The position numbers and the translations under genes were made by a program. Below the pieces are notes generated by a model, which saw nothing but the letters and a program-made list of their open reading frames with translations, was not told where the DNA came from and did not search any database. Of a stretch of 32,252 bases of DNA, positions 16,465 through 25,076 are shown one piece after another. Source of the stretch: an uncultured Saprospiraceae bacterium (GTDB taxonomy: Bacteria > Bacteroidota > Bacteroidia > Chitinophagales > Saprospiraceae); the NCBI GenBank assembly GCA_937921775.1, contig CAKZUK010000211.1, forward strand, positions 1 through 32,252, read 5' to 3'. Each line of letters begins with the position of its first letter. The stretch's first letter is position 1.

Positions 16465-18219
16465 ATGTCTGCCACAAACACAACACTAATAAGTCCAGAG
16501 GAACTCTTTATAGAGTCAAAAAGGATTGGAGCGACCTCGGTTGAGCAAGGGATTTACCTTGTCAAAGAGGCATTAGTATTGTCACAGAAGCAGTCAAAAC
16601 ATGAATTAGAATTTGATCTTTTACTATGTATTGCTAAATCTTGCCGTTTTCAGGGAAAAGGTTTTGAAAGTTTAGAATACTGTCATAAAGCAAACCGTGT
16701 TTTAAATAAATGGTTTCCTACTAACAAAATTAAACGCTCCCACCTTTATAGAGAATTCGGAACCCTACATTCCAACTTTTTTAATGATCATGTTTCTGGT
16801 TTGGAATATAGTTTGAAAAGTCTGAGCATGAACAATCCTGAATTGATTGGGGTACTCAATAATAATATTGGAACCACCTACTCTCATTTAGGTCAATTCG
16901 AAAAAGCCTTACCCTATCTCATTGAGGCGAAAGCGTATTTCGCGAAAAAAAACGATCAACATACACTTCCTTATCTTGATGCTACTTTTGCAGAATATTA
17001 TCAGCTACAAGGTAGAATCCCTGAAGCGATTGACTCTTACAAAAATGGCATTCATAATGCTAAAAAAGCTTATGAGACTATCCCAAATCTTCATAGCTTA
17101 AGCTACATTCATAGCTATAATATTTTGGGGCTTGCAGGACTATATTTAAAGACATCGGAATATGCTTTATTGACTAAGCAATTGGAGGATGTATATGAAA
17201 TATCGATTAAATTTTCGCTACCAGGGGTGCAATCAGAAGCCATGATTCTTGAAGGTAAAATGTACCTTGCATTAAATGAAGAAGCGTTTTTCAAAGAACT
17301 TTTTGTTCGTGCAATTAATTTCTGTGAAAAGAAAAACATGTTTGACGCATTAGATTTCTGGTACAAAGAAATGATAGAGCTATGTGAATCAAAAGACAAA
17401 TTAAAAGAAGCTTTATTCATCAGTAAAGCACTTATCAAAAACAAAGAGCAAAAAGCATTAAAAACTGATAGCATTAATATCGTTGCGGTATTAAAAGACA
17501 AGGAAATAGAAATAATGGAGCTCGAAAATCAGAAACGTGAAATTGAAGTACAACGAGATCAGCTCGAACAGATTGCCTACGTTGTCGCACATGATCTAAA
17601 AACACCACTTCACAATATTTCACATTTCATTAGTTTATTTTTAAGAAAAATAGATCCAAAATTACCTTCCACACAAAAATTTTATTTAGACTTTGCTGTA
17701 GACAATTCCAAAAAACTACATGCTATGTTGGATGAATTGTTGATTTACTTTTCGATCAATCGAATTAAATCACTTTCTCTAACTAGCAATCTCAACTTAA
17801 TGATTCCTAAAATCATTGATGATAACATTGAGCTGATTACGACAAAGGAGGCTAGCCTTTCCTATTCTAAACTTCCTAATGTAAAAATGCATCCAAAACA
17901 TCTGCGAATAATCCTTAGTCGGATGATTGACAATAGTTTAAAATTTTCAAGGAATGAGATTCCTCCTAAAATAAAAATAGAAGTAAGAGAGTTAAAAAAC
18001 GAGCACCGAATTCGAATCATTGATAATGGCATTGGACTAGAGTCAGAATACAAGCATCAAATATTCGATCTGTTTAAACAACTTGATAAAAACAATTACT
18101 CCGGAGTAGGTATGAGTCTTGCTATTTGCAAAAAAATCATTGCGTTATACGGAGGTACAATTAATGTAGACACAAATATTTCTGAGGGAACTGCCTTTGA
18201 GTTTAATATTCCCAAGTAA
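16465..18219 (+). CDS. Soluble TPR histidine kinase (orphan)
   Basis: 584 residues with no signal peptide or membrane helix, so cytoplasmic. Residues 1-320 form TPR-like helical repeats (for example LNNNIGTTYSHLGQFEKALP at 131-150, YYQLQGRIPEAIDSY at 178-192). A coiled-coil follows (about 340-370), then HisKA with phospho-acceptor H376 (VVAHDLKTPLHN) and HATPase_c with N box RMIDNSLKFS (N490), G1 IDNGIGL (518-524), F box, and G2 SGVGMSLAICKKII (546-559). All catalytic residues are present. Bacteroidota often use such TPR kinases, but no response regulator is next to it, so its partner is encoded elsewhere. The TPR part may sense a protein partner. Confidence 0.9.
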   Translation: MSATNTTLISPEELFIESKRIGATSVEQGIYLVKEALVLSQKQSKHELEFDLLLCIAKSCRFQGKGFESLEYCHKANRVLNKWFPTNKIKRSHLYREFGTLHSNFFNDHVSGLEYSLKSLSMNNPELIGVLNNNIGTTYSHLGQFEKALPYLIEAKAYFAKKNDQHTLPYLDATFAEYYQLQGRIPEAIDSYKNGIHNAKKAYETIPNLHSLSYIHSYNILGLAGLYLKTSEYALLTKQLEDVYEISIKFSLPGVQSEAMILEGKMYLALNEEAFFKELFVRAINFCEKKNMFDALDFWYKEMIELCESKDKLKEALFISKALIKNKEQKALKTDSINIVAVLKDKEIEIMELENQKREIEVQRDQLEQIAYVVAHDLKTPLHNISHFISLFLRKIDPKLPSTQKFYLDFAVDNSKKLHAMLDELLIYFSINRIKSLSLTSNLNLMIPKIIDDNIELITTKEASLSYSKLPNVKMHPKHLRIILSRMIDNSLKFSRNEIPPKIKIEVRELKNEHRIRIIDNGIGLESEYKHQIFDLFKQLDKNNYSGVGMSLAICKKIIALYGGTINVDTNISEGTAFEFNIPK

Positions 18220-18396
18220 GTGCTTATCCAATATTTTTTTTCATTTTTCAAAATTGAGCCATTTTCAGATCACTTTCCTATTTATCAACTCTCCTGTTTC
18301 CAATATTCAAAAGATCTCTAGCTTCCCAGATTCATCTCAGATACAGAACCATTAACGCCGCAATAAATTACCAACTAAAATCACCTTTTGATTCCT

Positions 18397-18404
18397 TACC
18401 TTTG
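18397..18404 (+). promoter_or_regulatory. Putative -7 element for the lipocalin-like gene
   Basis: TACCTTTG matches TAnnTTTG and lies 40 nt before the ATG at 18445, giving a leader of about 33 nt. The -33 region is not evident. Confidence 0.4.
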
Positions 18405-18444
18405 GGTCTAAATTATTATCATTATAAAAATATTATCCAATAAC

Positions 18445-18858
18445 ATGAAAAATATAATACTTGTCCTTAGCTGTTTTTCTTTTCTACTTTTTAATTGTAC
18501 ATCAAACTCAGCAAAGTCCAATGCCCTAGTCGGTAGCTGGAAAGTAAGTACTTATGATCCTCAACTACAAGGGATTCCATCCAATGTCCTTGAAAGTGCA
18601 AGGGTAAAAACATTGACCACCTCCTACACTTTTAATGATGACAATACTTTCATTCTTAAGTCAATCGATATTCCAAACGGCAACAAAGGAAATTATATTT
18701 ACTCTCCTGATGCTAAAATCCTTGAGCTCAATTATGAACTTGAGGGTAAACAGACCAAGGTCATCTACACCGTTGAAGAGCTCCATGTTGCTTCTTCCAA
18801 ATGGGTTCAAAACATGAATCAAATGGGTAAGATATTCTTGACACTGACCAAGCAATAA
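18445..18858 (+). CDS. Small lipocalin-like lipoprotein
   Basis: 137 residues: lipoprotein signal (KNIILVLSCFSFLLFNC, lipid-attached C18), then a single beta-barrel-like domain opening LVGSWKVSTYDP, the usual 'GxW' start of Bacteroidota lipocalin-like (DUF4488/DUF5004-type) proteins, with NDDNTFILKS and ending GKIFLTLTKQ. Ligand unknown; these are short periplasmic-facing lipoproteins. The next gene starts 63 nt later on the same strand and may be co-transcribed. Confidence 0.75.
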   Translation: MKNIILVLSCFSFLLFNCTSNSAKSNALVGSWKVSTYDPQLQGIPSNVLESARVKTLTTSYTFNDDNTFILKSIDIPNGNKGNYIYSPDAKILELNYELEGKQTKVIYTVEELHVASSKWVQNMNQMGKIFLTLTKQ

Positions 18859-18921
18859 CATTAAGTAAGAAGAACAAATATACAGAAATGGACTTGCTTA
18901 AAGTCTATTAAAATAAAAACC

Positions 18922-20409
18922 GTGCATTACAAAAATCTGATTTTAGCTTTTTTACTACTCCCTTGCCTCAGTCAAGCTCAATGCCTTGAAGATGTGCACG
19001 GCATTATTTGGAAAGGCAAAAAGTCTATTATTAGTTTCAGGGACTTGGCCTCACATGCAGCTCCTATGCTATGGTTTTCTCCTGACGAAATTCTACTTTA
19101 TAGAGAAGATGGTGTAAAACAACTACCCAACGCATTTCCATTTGAGGAACAAGGTGAAAAACCTGTCGTTTATTATAAGATTCGCCGAGTTTATGGTCAG
19201 GATCGACTGACATCAATCATCAACCCTACTTCTGAAAACGCTAACTTAAAACTATTAGATTTAAAATCAGTCAGAGCCATTGATCTCGATTTCTATTACT
19301 ATTTTGAAAAAGAAACAGGACCAAGCTCTCATGACCATGATATCGAATCTATAACACTTCAAGTGCAAGTCGTGGAACCTATTGACTGCTCTGATTACAA
19401 CTTTGCCATTAATGTTAAAAAAGTAATTGGACGCGCACATGGCAATCACTGGTACAACAATGCCTTTACCGTCGACGAACAAACCAGCTTCCCCTTGTCC
19501 ATCTTAATTGAGGAGGGAAAACACGCTTCTTGTACTGATAAAAATGCGGATGGAGTTTACACACCAACTTACGATGTGACCGAGCGCATCAATGACGCTT
19601 GGGGTGTTCGTGATATTATTACTTCTGGCCGTCTGGTTACGGGAGGATTTCAAGCATGGATGGCAAAACGAAGAGATCTTTCATCAATTGTATTCCCACC
19701 AGTTCCCGAAACAAGCCCTCATTACGAAAGCTTTATTGAACGATACGACGAATATACTTCAGGTTCAGAATACGAGTTGCGTCCCTACCCTATGTACAAA
19801 AAATTGAAGGAGGCCAAAATGATTGACAAATCGCTAGATCATTTTATGAGGCCAAAGAAGCCACATGATTGGCCACATTTCCAAAGAGCTATTGGGAGTG
19901 GAAACGTAAAACAATGGATAAAAGAAGAAAAGTCATATACTTCCCTAAGTCTCGCCTACCGTTGGGACGATTCACAACGAATTAGTTTTTCATTTCCGCT
20001 TTTACTCTTACGAAATTTTGAAGCTCCTAAGACTGGCGGTTGGCTTTATAATAAAGTTTATTTAGGCGATTTTGATTCAGTAATCAAAGACTCTGAGTTT
20101 GCTTTTGAGAAATTGATGGGTCATCAGATCACCTATTCCAGCTCTGCGTCTAGATGGATTGACACCTACATTGGATTGGGCTATGAAATTTACGATATTA
20201 ATCCCGATAAGGAGATTACTAATTACGATGCTTTTTTTGTTTCTGAGGCAGGTATCAAACTTCGAGTAAATATTGAACGAACTCCTCTTAAGTTTTTACG
20301 CCACTTGGGAACTGACTTCTGGGGCATTCGAATTGGTTGGAAGAACCTAGGCTTTTCGCCTTTTGTAGATAGTGGCTTCGTAGTAGAAATTGGTGCCGGA
20401 GTATTTTAA
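18922..20409 (+). CDS. Secreted protein with His/Asp-rich Vps62-like motif and possible C-terminal barrel (GTG start)
   Basis: 495 residues. The only plausible start is GTG at 18922, as it opens a clean signal peptide (HYKNLILAFLLLPCLSQAQ) and no in-frame ATG lies before it. Residues 45-210 hold APMLWFSPDE, a cluster SSHDHDIESITLQV (H137, D138, H139, D140, E142), RAHGNHW (172-177) and ILIEEGKHASC (195-204). This order recalls the 'HxxDxE ... H ... GxHA' layout of Vps62-like proteins, perhaps a metal site. An EF-hand-like DKNADGVY follows at 206-213. The C-terminal ~170 residues alternate in beta fashion and end GAGVF, with a terminal phenylalanine as in outer-membrane barrels. Family and function uncertain. 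Confidence 0.55.
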   Translation: MHYKNLILAFLLLPCLSQAQCLEDVHGIIWKGKKSIISFRDLASHAAPMLWFSPDEILLYREDGVKQLPNAFPFEEQGEKPVVYYKIRRVYGQDRLTSIINPTSENANLKLLDLKSVRAIDLDFYYYFEKETGPSSHDHDIESITLQVQVVEPIDCSDYNFAINVKKVIGRAHGNHWYNNAFTVDEQTSFPLSILIEEGKHASCTDKNADGVYTPTYDVTERINDAWGVRDIITSGRLVTGGFQAWMAKRRDLSSIVFPPVPETSPHYESFIERYDEYTSGSEYELRPYPMYKKLKEAKMIDKSLDHFMRPKKPHDWPHFQRAIGSGNVKQWIKEEKSYTSLSLAYRWDDSQRISFSFPLLLLRNFEAPKTGGWLYNKVYLGDFDSVIKDSEFAFEKLMGHQITYSSSASRWIDTYIGLGYEIYDINPDKEITNYDAFFVSEAGIKLRVNIERTPLKFLRHLGTDFWGIRIGWKNLGFSPFVDSGFVVEIGAGVF

Positions 20410-20513
20410 TAAGAGATTGGATTATCCAAAAAAAAGCATCCCTCAACAGCATTGAAACTGCAATTGCCATTCTAACTGCAAATAATCCCTATATTGCCAA
20501 AAAAATTACGATA

Positions 20514-21266
20514 GTGGACAAATCCAACGAAAATTCAATAAGCCTTAATAAATACATTAGTCAAACTGGTATCTGCTCCCGTAGAGATGCTGATGCTATG
20601 ATTGAGCAAGGCAGAGTAAGCATTAATGGCGAAGCAACCAAAAAAGGAAATCGTGTTTTTGAGGGCGATGTGGTGAAAATTGATGGAAAACCTATACTGG
20701 AAAAACCAGAGGCCATTTACATTGCCTTTAATAAACCTTTAGGTGTAGTCTGTACAACAGATTTGAAGGAACCGGATAATATTATAGACTATATTGATCA
20801 TCCTGAGCGACTTTTCCCCGTTGGTCGACTTGATAAGTTCTCACAGGGGCTCATTTTCCTAACCAATGATGGTGATATCGTCAACAAAATTCTTCGGGCT
20901 GGCAACAACCATGAAAAGGAGTATGTGGTCTCTACCAGAGAACCCGTTTCAGATAAGTTTGTCAAACAAATGGCCTCAGGTGTTCCTGTTTTGAACACAA
21001 TTACAAAGAAATGTCGCGTCACCAAAATGAGTGAGCACACCTTCAAAATCACTCTCACTCAAGGGATAAATCGCCAAATTCGTCGTATGTGCGAACATCT
21101 GGGGGTTCACGTCACACACCTCATGCGCACCCGTATTATGAACATTGAAATTGCTAAATTAAAAAGTGGTCATTGGCGTGAGCTTACTGATGAAGAAATC
21201 CAGCTTATTAATAAAGCCATTGCCAACTCATCTAAGACGGAGGAAGCTTCTAGAGATAATAGTTAG
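20514..21266 (+). CDS. rluF: 23S rRNA pseudouridine synthase RluF
   Basis: 250 residues with an S4 RNA-binding domain (about 10-57: LNKYISQTGICSRRDADAMI) and an RsuA/RluB/E/F-type catalytic domain with GRLDKFSQGLIFLTNDGD (catalytic D107), then KILRAGNNHEKEYVV, TKKCRVTKM, GINRQIRRMCEHLGVHV and RTRIMNI. The SQGLIFLTN form and the NRQIRRMCEHLG block fit RluF, which isomerises U2604 of 23S rRNA (E. coli numbering). The start is GTG at 20514, giving the usual short N-terminus before the S4 domain. It stands 104 nt after the preceding gene. The 494-bp gap after it (21267-21760) holds only the 21491-21514 hairpin, a small TTGGTC/GACCAA stem and no supportable gene. Confidence 0.93.
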   Translation: MDKSNENSISLNKYISQTGICSRRDADAMIEQGRVSINGEATKKGNRVFEGDVVKIDGKPILEKPEAIYIAFNKPLGVVCTTDLKEPDNIIDYIDHPERLFPVGRLDKFSQGLIFLTNDGDIVNKILRAGNNHEKEYVVSTREPVSDKFVKQMASGVPVLNTITKKCRVTKMSEHTFKITLTQGINRQIRRMCEHLGVHVTHLMRTRIMNIEIAKLKSGHWRELTDEEIQLINKAIANSSKTEEASRDNS

Positions 21267-21490
21267 GTCGAATTTAAATTCCCTAAACAGCTAAGTGGTT
21301 TTAGTGTTCGGACTGAATACTAATCAAAATTTCCTTTAGTGACAATGCGATTCTATTGTATAAGCACTACGACAGACCAACTAGACCTTAGCACAAGTTA
21401 TCTAGCCTTCGATTATATCATATAGGAAATTAGGCTTAAGTAATCTACAGAATTACTTATCTCAAAACACCTTCCAATTAGGCAAAAAGA

Positions 21491-21514
21491 AAGACTAGAC
21501 AAGTGCCTAGTCTT
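21491..21514 (-). terminator. 8-bp hairpin downstream of the MDR gene
   Basis: Arms AAGACTAG (21491-21498) and CTAGTCTT (21507-21514) with an 8-nt loop; read on the minus strand it is followed by TCTTTTT, so it terminates leftward transcription. The minus-strand dehydrogenase gene ends 246 nt away at 21761, leaving a long 3' UTR. Confidence 0.5.
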
Positions 21515-21760
21515 AACCCCAAAAAACCAAATGAAAACTATTTAAAATTGGTCCAAAAAGACCAACTCGTTTGTAAGTTGTTATGATCGGTTAAAGATCG
21601 GTGATTTTAAATCTACCAAGACCCTTTCGCTCAATCTATTTCCAAATATAGGAAATTTAGACTTAAAAATCCTAATATACTTTCTCTTCTTTTAAAATAA
21701 ATTAACAATTTTAATATTATCATTAAAAATCATACATAATAATACGCAAACACGCTGTTT

Positions 21761-22726
21761 CTATTGTAAACTAAACACAATTTTTCCAAACTGTTTGCCT
21801 TCGTGCATTTTTGTAAAAGCAGCATTACAATTATCTAATTTATATACAGCGTCTACAACAGGAATGATTTTATGCTTATTTACCAATTCCACCATGTCCT
21901 GAAACTCCTGATCATTGCCCATCGTACTTCCGTAAATTTCCAACTCCTTCCAAAACAATAACTGAGGATTTATGACGCAATTTCCTCTTGTTCCTCCATA
22001 ATTTACAATTCTTGCTCGAGGATTACAAACCCTTAGCAAATCGTTGTAGCCTTTTCCTCCTGCGCTGTCAATTACTAAATCCACCATTCCAAATTCTGAA
22101 ATAAAGGACTTATACCACTTCTCCGTTTTGTAATTAGCGCCTCCTTTGGCACCCAATCCTATCGCTTTTTGAATCTTTTCATCAGAGCCTGAGGTAACAA
22201 AGACCTCCGCTCCTATCGCAACTGCAAATTGAAAAGCTTGCAATGCAACTCCTCCCCCAATTCCGGATATTAAAACCTTCTTTTTTGCCGTTAATCCCCC
22301 CTTTGTGAAGAGTGCTCTGTACGCCGTCAAGCCTCCGAGTGGCAAGGCCGCAGCTTCTTCCATACTTAGATGCTCAGGTTTATCAAGCAGCCGATCCGGG
22401 TGCACAGCTATCCAATCACTAAAGGTTCCATTCCTAGGCATTCCAAGTATCGTATACTTAGAATGATCTGGGTAATCAGGATTAGCTCCCCAATTGACGT
22501 TTGGATTAATAATTACCTCCCGATCACCGACCAAACCTGCTCCACACGAACCAAGCGTGGTGCCAGGCTTTAGTCCCGGATACATACCCTGCGTGATCCA
22601 AACATCACGGTGATTCATAGCGGCTGCTTTTATATTGACCAATACTTCGTCAGTACCAAGAGTTGGTTTTGACATTTCACTAATCTCAAGTGGTTTATTC
22701 ACTTCATTAAATACTATTGCTCTCAT
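21761..22726 (-). CDS. Medium-chain dehydrogenase/reductase (quinone oxidoreductase-like)
   Basis: 321 residues with the MDR layout: GroES-like N-terminal domain (NHRDVWITQGMYPG, then LGSCGAGLV at 58-66) and a Rossmann domain with the nucleotide motif SGIGGGVALQAFQ (154-166). The cysteine cluster of the structural zinc site is absent, so it belongs with zinc-independent or weakly zinc-binding quinone-oxidoreductase/enoyl-reductase types. It uses NAD(P)H to reduce enones, quinones or similar. Divergent from two short-chain dehydrogenases with 75 nt between starts; the three probably act in one lipid or xenobiotic pathway. Confidence 0.85.
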   Translation of the reverse strand: MRAIVFNEVNKPLEISEMSKPTLGTDEVLVNIKAAAMNHRDVWITQGMYPGLKPGTTLGSCGAGLVGDREVIINPNVNWGANPDYPDHSKYTILGMPRNGTFSDWIAVHPDRLLDKPEHLSMEEAAALPLGGLTAYRALFTKGGLTAKKKVLISGIGGGVALQAFQFAVAIGAEVFVTSGSDEKIQKAIGLGAKGGANYKTEKWYKSFISEFGMVDLVIDSAGGKGYNDLLRVCNPRARIVNYGGTRGNCVINPQLLFWKELEIYGSTMGNDQEFQDMVELVNKHKIIPVVDAVYKLDNCNAAFTKMHEGKQFGKIVFSLQ

Positions 22727-22783
22727 TTTTTTTAATACTTTTAGTTACATTCGCAGACTGAGTAATTCGTTATTAAAAATGTT

Positions 22784-22811
22784 CAAAAATACATCAAACT
22801 CATGTCTCAAA
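22784..22811 (-). promoter_or_regulatory. Putative promoter for the MDR gene (-33 TTTG, -7 TATTTTTG)
   Basis: Minus-strand TATTTTTG at 22784-22791 fits TAnnTTTG, and TTTG at 22808-22811 lies 16 nt upstream, slightly short of the usual 19-nt spacing. It is 58 nt before the MDR start and overlaps the start of the divergent SDR gene, so the two promoters may interfere. Confidence 0.4.
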
Positions 22812-23578
22812 TAAAATCAAGATTTGACCTCACTGGCAAGGTAGCAATTGTTACAGGATCAAGCAAAGGAATAGGTGCTGCAATTGCACGTGGATTAGCC
22901 GAACAAGGCGCTGCAGTAGTGATCAGCAGTCGAAAACAAGATGCTGTGGATGAAGTAGCTGCTGAATTTGTAAAAGATGGCTTGAAAGCGATAGGAATTG
23001 CCTGCCATATCGGCGAACCTGAACAGCGAGCGGCATTGATTGAGCAAACCATTAAACACTTTGGAGGCCTTGATATTCTCGTCAATAATGCTGCGATTAA
23101 TCCTTTCTTTGGACCAATTGAGCATACGGAAGAGGCTGTTTTTGACAAAATAATGGCTGTCAACGTAAAAGCTCCTTGGTTACTCTCAAATCTTGCACTG
23201 CCATCTATGACTGAAAGAGGTGGTGGTAGCATCATCAATATTGCCTCAGTAGAGGGTATGCATCCTGGCTATGGATTAGGTATTTATAGTGTGAGTAAGG
23301 CCGCCATGATAATGCTCACCAAAAACCAAGCAAAGGAATGGGGCAAATATGGGATTCGATCCAACGCAGTTTGTCCAGGATTGATAAAAACCAAGTTCAG
23401 TCAAGCGCTTTGGACTAATGAAAAGTTATTGACGCAGCTTGAAAATAATTTGCCGAGTGGTCGAATGGGAGCTGTAGAAGAAATGGCTGGTGTCGTTATG
23501 ATGCTCGCCTCTGATGCGGGCTCTTATTGTACTGGATCGGTCTTTACTGCAGATGGTGGCTATTTAATTGCCAATTAG
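22802..23578 (+). CDS. SDR family oxidoreductase (first of pair)
   Basis: 258 residues, classical SDR: TGSSKGIG (18-25), NNAA (95-98), N121, catalytic S149 in NIASVEG, Y162 and K166 in YSVSK, and the CPG segment after the active site. The residue after the second strand is SSRK (R44), which usually means NADP(H) preference. The substrate cannot be read from sequence; DHRS4-like carbonyl reductases look similar. It is divergent from the MDR gene and 82 nt before a second SDR gene on the same strand, so likely one operon. Confidence 0.9.
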   Translation: MSQIKSRFDLTGKVAIVTGSSKGIGAAIARGLAEQGAAVVISSRKQDAVDEVAAEFVKDGLKAIGIACHIGEPEQRAALIEQTIKHFGGLDILVNNAAINPFFGPIEHTEEAVFDKIMAVNVKAPWLLSNLALPSMTERGGGSIINIASVEGMHPGYGLGIYSVSKAAMIMLTKNQAKEWGKYGIRSNAVCPGLIKTKFSQALWTNEKLLTQLENNLPSGRMGAVEEMAGVVMMLASDAGSYCTGSVFTADGGYLIAN

Positions 23579-23660
23579 AGTAGAGCTTCTTAAAGCAATG
23601 TTTTTCAAACTTGAATAAGGATTTAAAAGACTAAATTCTAAAAAAATCAACAAATAAATA

Positions 23661-24416
23661 ATGCAAGTAAAAGATAAAGTAGTAATCGTAACTGGTGGTG
23701 GGAGTGGAATTGGGGCCGCTTCCTCAAAATTATTTGCAGAACACGGCGCCAAAGTCGTGGTCTCCGATATTAATATAGAAAGCGCCGCTGCAACTGTTGA
23801 GGCTATAACAGATGCTGGTGGTGAAGCTATTGCTATAAAAACAAATGTGGCCAAACACGAGCAAGTACAAGAAATGATACAGCAAACGGTTGAAAAATTT
23901 GGACGTCTCGATGTTATTGTAAATAATGCTGGACTGGGACCCAAACAAATGAAAAAAACGGGTGATTATGAACTCGATGATTGGGATATCGTCATCAAAG
24001 TAAATCAAACAGGCGTCTTCTACGGAATGAAATATGCCTTGCAACAAATGATGGAACAAGGTGGAGGTGTAATTGTAAATATTGCCTCGCTGGCAGGGCT
24101 GAAAGCTTCGGTCAACAATATTAGCTATGCTGCTAGTAAGTTTGCGGTGGTGGGAATGACAAAAGCTGCTGCGCTTGAATATGCTTCAAAAAATATCCGC
24201 ATCAACGCAGTCTGCCCTGGATACACCGAATCGGCCCTACTTGATCGTCTCCTCTCTGCTCGCCCTGATATGGAAGCGATGCTCAAAGCACACATTCCAA
24301 TGCGACGATTTGGGCAGCCGGAAGAGATCGCCGAGGCTGTCGTTTGGCTAGCTTCTGATACGACTAAGTTTATTACTGGTCAGACTATTGTTCTCGATGG
24401 TGGAACACAGTTATAA
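23661..24416 (+). CDS. SDR family oxidoreductase (second of pair)
   Basis: 251 residues, classical SDR: TGGGSGIG (11-18), NNAG (88-91), N115, S143 in NIASLAG, Y156 and K160 in YAASK, CPGYT after the active site, and the C-terminal ITGQTIVLDGG. The acidic D36 at the end of the second strand (VVSDIN) points to NAD(H), in contrast to its neighbour. Close to glucose-1-dehydrogenase or 3-oxoacyl-reductase types; substrate open. Ends the oxidoreductase cluster and is followed by a hairpin. Confidence 0.9.
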   Translation: MQVKDKVVIVTGGGSGIGAASSKLFAEHGAKVVVSDINIESAAATVEAITDAGGEAIAIKTNVAKHEQVQEMIQQTVEKFGRLDVIVNNAGLGPKQMKKTGDYELDDWDIVIKVNQTGVFYGMKYALQQMMEQGGGVIVNIASLAGLKASVNNISYAASKFAVVGMTKAAALEYASKNIRINAVCPGYTESALLDRLLSARPDMEAMLKAHIPMRRFGQPEEIAEAVVWLASDTTKFITGQTIVLDGGTQL

Positions 24417-24424
24417 TCGAAGAC

Positions 24425-24459
24425 TTGGGGCTTAGATACGTCCTGTTTCTAAGTCCCAA
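24425..24459 (+). terminator. 12-bp hairpin after the SDR operon
   Basis: Arms TTGGGGCTTAGA (24425-24436) and TCTAAGTCCCAA (24448-24459), one G-T wobble, 11-nt loop, beginning 9 nt after the stop at 24416. No strong T run follows. Confidence 0.6.
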
Positions 24460-24625
24460 ATCAAACTAAATCTCCTCAATCTAATACGCATAGCCATTTC
24501 TTTAGCTATTAAACTACCTACTTTATACGACAGTAGGCCCAATTCACCTATTCACCTGCTGCTTTTTAAAAGAAACCGTCAAGAATAGCTTAATTTCAGT
24601 ATTGAAAAGATAAGCTGCTTCAGCT

Positions 24626-24954
24626 ATGAAAAAAATCATAAGCCTTTGTGCTCTTATTTTTACTCTAAATCAGTATAGCTTTGGGCAAGGAATCACGCTA
24701 ATAGATGCCAATAAAGTGGTCTGGATGACTGATGTCAAAAAGCGATAGTATTTCCCGAAAGGGTGGGCTAAACAATAATAAAATCAGTGAGATAAATTTC
24801 TTCCATTAATAGCTGGCTCTCCTTGATTCATAATGAAATAAGTAATATTCCCTTATCAGTTCAGAATTTATCGCGATTAAAAAAGCTTTGGATTTATGGA
24901 AATCCCTTAGCTGATCAATCTTTAAAGCAACTTGATCGAAAAATTATTAAATAA
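24626..24954 (+). pseudogene. Decayed secreted leucine-rich-repeat gene
   Basis: In the 660-bp gap 24417-25076 three frame-shifted pieces of one gene remain. An ATG at 24626 opens a signal peptide (KKIISLCALIFTLNQYSFGQ) that stops at 24746-24748 after 40 residues. A second frame from 24768 reads LNNNKISEINFFH, an LRR unit. A third from 24805 reads SWLSLIHNEISNIPLSV, then NLSRLKKLWIYGNPLADQ, two more LRR units, ending at TAA 24952-24954. The order signal peptide, LRR, LRR is that of a small secreted LRR protein that has lost its middle and its frame. The rest of the gap shows nothing besides the terminator hairpin. Confidence 0.65.
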
Positions 24955-25076
24955 CAAACTGATGAGTAATGAGTGTCTAATAAACTTTTGAAGCTTTTGA
25001 GACCTCAGCTCATCATATATCTAAAATAAATCAAATTTTAATTTAAAACTAATAAAGTTATCTAAACACCATTATC

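Noticed and set aside
21531..21545. ATG after AACCCCAAAAAACCAA, possibly a gene start
   Set aside because: The frame stops after four codons (MKTI), and the open stretch that follows has no recognisable domain.
22807..23238. Long antisense ORF under the first SDR gene
   Set aside because: Antisense frame to a clearly conserved gene, low-complexity composition rich in S, A, P and I, no domain.
23564..23944. Antisense ORF under the second SDR gene
   Set aside because: Same pattern: antisense to conserved SDR codons, no start context and no motif.
24626..24748. Independent 40-residue secreted peptide
   Set aside because: The signal peptide leads into a frame broken from downstream LRR units, so a gene remnant explains it better.
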